Both the position numbers and the translations under genes were made by a program. Below the pieces are notes generated by a model, which worked only from the letters and a program-made list of their open reading frames with translations, searched no databases and was not told where the DNA came from. Below are positions 5,157 to 7,089 of a stretch of DNA of 7,089 nucleotides, in pieces (within the stretch, counting starts at the first letter, position 1; the number at the start of each line of letters is the position of its first letter). The stretch spans positions 1 through 7,089 of the forward strand of contig JAGRAS010000084.1 of NCBI GenBank assembly GCA_020434465.1. The letters are read 5' to 3'. The DNA is from Bdellovibrionales bacterium (GTDB lineage: Bacteria > Bdellovibrionota > UBA2361 > JAGRAS01).

Positions 5157-5492
5157 TTAGTGTAGATCACCTTTGCGGTCTGCATTCATTTTTTCAGCAC
5201 ATAGTACGACTGCATCCATAGATGCCAATACAGCCTCGCCTGTTTCTTGACTGTCTTTTTCAACAGCTTCTCTTAACTTAACTGGATTTATGATTCCGAG
5301 TCTTTGAGTATTTGGTACAAAAATTTCAGCACAGGAACGACATTGCATTATAACAATTATTCCTTCAAAAGTAACCTTTGTTAGTTCTGTGTTAAAGTAA
5401 AGATCATCACTCCCAGTTGCTCCGCAGCATGGGCAAATAACTTCATCAATAAAAGTTTCAGCTAGACCTTTAAGTCTAAATTTAAGCGCCAT
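5157..5492 (-). CDS. Small zinc-ribbon protein, last gene of the partner-switching operon
   Basis: The start is ATG 5492: it follows GGAGAA at about 6-nt spacing and overlaps the receiver-HATPase stop by 11 nt (shared ATGGCGCTTAA), a sign of translational coupling. Longer frames reaching 5555 run inside the upstream gene and are not used. The 111-aa product has Cys pairs C20-x2-C23 and C51-x2-C54, the pattern of a four-Cys zinc ribbon, separated by a beta-rich stretch, then a helical C-terminus. No enzymatic motif is recognised. Its coupling to a receiver-HATPase and a STAS protein suggests a role in the same signalling path, perhaps as adaptor or effector, but that is inference from position alone. 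Confidence 0.8.
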   Translation of the reverse strand: MALKFRLKGLAETFIDEVICPCCGATGSDDLYFNTELTKVTFEGIIVIMQCRSCAEIFVPNTQRLGIINPVKLREAVEKDSQETGEAVLASMDAVVLCAEKMNADRKGDLH

Positions 5493-6396
5493 TGCTATCT
5501 TCTCCAATGAGCTTATACATGTATATTTCTGAGCCATTACTAAGATATTCAACATGATCCATAGCAGCGTTCATTATTGTTATTCCACGCCCATGGCAAG
5601 CTAATTCTTCAGCATCAGGTGTTAGACAAGCTTTATTTGTAAAACCTTTCCCATCATCTTTGATTCTTAAGTATAGTTTTTTATTTGTGAATCCCATCCA
5701 AATACTAATTTTTCTATTACTAAATTTAGGATCTTCTAACCTAGCTGCTTTTGTTCGCGTGTATCTATCGCGACCAGTTTCATCTATTTCTTCTTTCCAA
5801 GGTGATTCTAATTCAAGATTTCCGTGCTCAAGAGCATTTGCTAATGCTTCTTGGAATACCAGCTCATATCTAAGGCGTTCATTTTCAGCAATTAAACCTG
5901 CTGACCTCAACAAGTTTACAGTTTCAAATCTTAGATCTGCCTTGCTTAGCTCTAGGGAAGTGAACTCAAAATGTCTCTCGTCAACGAGATTTGCCGCATC
6001 AGATATTTTCAAGTTTGCTTTATTTTTTGAAGCAGACACATGCTTAATTGCAAGCATCAAATCAGGTAAGTCCAGGGGTCTTTTAAAATAACTAATTACG
6101 CCTAAGCCTAGAAGCGATACAGCATCCTCTTGACTAAGAGATCCAACAACTATTACCGCTTTTGATGGAGATAAACTACAAAGTACCTCAACAAGTGTCT
6201 TGCCTGAAGGCATGAGCACACTCATATCAGTTAAGATAACATCAACATCTTCGGATTTAGCAGTCTGTAAAGCTTGTTCTGAGTTGGATTCCGTAAGTAC
6301 AGTAACACCTGAGTCACTCAAGTAGCGTTCTATGTCCTCACAGGATCCACCAACATCCACCATCAGCACACGCGGACAGGGGCTAGGGCTATTCAT
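5482..6396 (-). CDS. Receiver-HATPase (RsbW-like) fusion protein
   Basis: ATG 6396 is chosen because GGTGA precedes it by 4 nt; a TTG at 6417 would add seven residues but has no usable site. The 304-aa protein has an N-terminal response-regulator receiver (about 8-120) with phosphoacceptor D57 in ILTDM, one acidic pocket residue D14, S86, and K105 in YFKRP. A linker leads to a GHKL/HATPase_c domain (about 150-295). Its N-box is FQEALANALEHGN with E183, N187 and H191. The G1 box is KDDGKGF (about 246-252) and the G2 box HGRG (about 268-271). A charged insert between N-box and G1 is typical of receiver-linked anti-sigma kinases. There is no HisKA dimerisation helix, so it is not an ordinary sensor kinase. 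It should bind or phosphorylate the adjacent STAS protein under control of receiver phosphorylation. Confidence 0.88.
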   Translation of the reverse strand: MNSPSPCPRVLMVDVGGSCEDIERYLSDSGVTVLTESNSEQALQTAKSEDVDVILTDMSVLMPSGKTLVEVLCSLSPSKAVIVVGSLSQEDAVSLLGLGVISYFKRPLDLPDLMLAIKHVSASKNKANLKISDAANLVDERHFEFTSLELSKADLRFETVNLLRSAGLIAENERLRYELVFQEALANALEHGNLELESPWKEEIDETGRDRYTRTKAARLEDPKFSNRKISIWMGFTNKKLYLRIKDDGKGFTNKACLTPDAEELACHGRGITIMNAAMDHVEYLSNGSEIYMYKLIGEDSNGA

Positions 6397-6428
6397 AATT
6401 TCACCATTAAAAGGCAAACCTTTGCGAT

Positions 6429-6740
6429 TTACTTATCTACTGGCAAAAGTTTATCAAGCATTAATAATTCAAAAGTTTCTTTTACAAAACCTTGAAGTGG
6501 CTTAACCATTAAGACACCATTTTCAGCTTTTAATCTCTTATAGCACATTAAAACTTTACCAATGCCATAACTGTTGATTATTTGAACACCGTCAAGATTT
6601 AGCACAACAGTTCTTTTTCCTTGGTCATATACGTCATTAAATGCCTTTCTAAGAGCTTCACCAGATTGCTCAGAATCTAGATCGCTAGTCACAGTTATAT
6701 ATGCCTTGTCGCCTTGAATTTCCGTTGGAAAGTCTTCCAT
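6429..6740 (-). CDS. STAS-domain anti-sigma-factor antagonist (SpoIIAA/RsbV-like)
   Basis: This 103-aa protein is a single STAS domain. The segment VVLNLDGVQIINSYGIGKVL (about 45-64) ends in the conserved phosphorylation helix, with S57 at the place of the regulated serine (INSYGIG, compare the D/N-S-x-G-x-G pattern of the family). Length is normal for the family. ATG 6740 has a good ribosome site, AGGGAAG, 4 nt upstream. It is the first gene of a three-gene minus-strand operon; the receiver-HATPase starts 32 nt after its stop. In the family, the unphosphorylated antagonist captures the HATPase anti-sigma factor and so frees a sigma factor or other partner. The matching phosphatase (PP2C) and final target are not in the window. 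Confidence 0.9.
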   Translation of the reverse strand: MEDFPTEIQGDKAYITVTSDLDSEQSGEALRKAFNDVYDQGKRTVVLNLDGVQIINSYGIGKVLMCYKRLKAENGVLMVKPLQGFVKETFELLMLDKLLPVDK

Positions 6741-6821
6741 TATTCTTCCCTTTAAAAAAAATACATTAATAGAGCCAAAGAATCTGATCTCCTAGAAAAT
6801 CAGCTTCTTTTTTGGTTCTAG

Positions 6822-6915
6822 ATTGAATCTCCCCTGTACTGGTTCGACGATTCTACTTTTGATATCGGTCAGTAACTCACTTAACTGTAATAAAAGAAGA
6901 GATTATTGAATCTCC
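6822..6915. repeat. Pair of 11-bp direct repeats upstream of the STAS operon
   Basis: ATTGAATCTCC occurs at 6822-6832 and again at 6905-6915, 83 bp apart and in the same orientation. An exact 11-bp repeat in a short non-coding region may mark two binding sites for a regulator. The region also holds no credible ORF. Confidence 0.3.
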
Positions 6916-6939
6916 AGCACAATTAAAAAATCTAATAAA

Positions 6940-6955
6940 TACATAGGATTATGTA
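6940..6955. promoter_or_regulatory. Operator-like palindrome TACATA-N4-TATGTA
   Basis: Perfect 6+6 inverted repeat around GGAT, about 200 bp upstream of the STAS start. The form is typical of dimeric helix-turn-helix operators. The regulator is unknown, and no promoter with good -35 and -10 boxes could be fixed beside it. Confidence 0.3.
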
Positions 6956-7089
6956 AAGATAGAAAGATTTTTTTTAAGCAGCAATAAAATAACAGTGTTA
7001 AGCTTAATTTGAATGTTAAAAGCAGAATTATCAAATATTGCTTGAGAATAATAAACTATATAGCGACTTTTAAAAAGAATAAGCTATTC

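Larger units (their letters stand above)
6741..7089. other. Non-coding upstream region of the STAS operon
   Basis: About 350 bp of AT-rich DNA without a supportable gene on either strand. It holds the 11-bp direct repeats, the TACATA palindrome, and a weak hairpin (CTGAT 6784-6788 with ATCAG 6799-6803) within the probable 5' leader of the STAS mRNA. The next gene upstream lies beyond the window. Confidence 0.6.

Noticed and set aside
5493..5555. Longer N-terminus for the zinc-ribbon protein
   Set aside because: These codons lie within the HATPase coding region, while ATG 5492 has GGAGAA ahead of it and a typical coupling overlap.
5660..6091. 143-aa plus-strand frame opposite the receiver-HATPase gene
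   Set aside because: Its hydrophobic, Ser/Leu-rich look is what antisense of this coding sequence yields; the minus-strand domains are unmistakable.
6397..6417. TTG 6417 as start of the receiver-HATPase
   Set aside because: AAGG is only one base from that TTG, too close; ATG 6396 has GGTGA at usable spacing.
6784..6813. CTGAT/ATCAG hairpin followed by a T-rich tract as a plus-strand terminator
   Set aside because: The stem is only 5 bp and A/T-rich, and no plus-strand gene precedes it.
7001..7035. Possible minus-strand promoter, TTGATA-N16-TCAAAT
   Set aside because: The -35 is good but the -10 is poor and the distance to the STAS gene is about 270 bp; many similar matches are expected in this AT-rich DNA.

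Overview
This is a 7.1-kb, AT-rich stretch of bacterial chromosome. A type II secretion minor pseudopilin (GspK), a near-consensus sigma-54 (-24/-12) promoter and a receiver/HATPase plus STAS partner-switching pair suggest a diderm (Gram-negative) bacterium, perhaps in the broad deltaproteobacterial/SAR324 range. That placement is inference only. No tRNA, rRNA, CRISPR array, transposase or phage gene was seen, and TAA, TAG and TGA all serve as normal stops.

Layout. (1) Positions 1-334: the 3' end of an unrecognised plus-strand gene. (2) Positions 353-2778, minus strand: a HAD-superfamily phosphatase-like gene, then a coenzyme F420 hydrogenase/dehydrogenase beta subunit (FrhB/FdhB) family gene. 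The FrhB gene is split by one in-frame TAA (1514-1516) between its two-cluster ferredoxin domain and its FrhB N/C domains. (3) Positions 2779-3277: a 499-bp divergent regulatory region. It holds a possible HAD-gene promoter with an ACTACA-N3-TGTAGT palindrome and a sigma-54 promoter facing right. Downstream of that is a roughly 275-nt, hairpin-rich leader with a near-perfect Shine-Dalgarno placed ahead of tiny ORFs. (4) Positions 3278-5155, plus strand: a 110-aa helical protein of unknown function, a strong intrinsic terminator, an isolated gspK with no evident ribosome binding site, and rpmB (ribosomal protein L28) with its own likely sigma-70 promoter. (5) Positions 5157-6740, minus strand: a compact operon of a STAS anti-sigma-factor antagonist, a receiver-HATPase protein and a small zinc-ribbon protein. 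(6) Positions 6741-7089: non-coding upstream DNA of that operon with operator-like repeats.

How the genes may work together. The STAS and receiver-HATPase genes form a likely partner-switching module: the HATPase would bind or phosphorylate the STAS protein, with the receiver supplying two-component input. No PP2C phosphatase or sigma factor lies inside the window. The HAD and FrhB genes probably form one transcription unit; FrhB-family proteins often occur in surface-polysaccharide loci, but nothing else here proves that role.

The two most unusual points are the single nonsense codon that splits an otherwise intact FrhB gene, and the sigma-54-driven leader. One leader segment (3119-3134) can pair either locally or, over 15 positions with one mismatch, with the 3' UTR of the same transcript next to the terminator.
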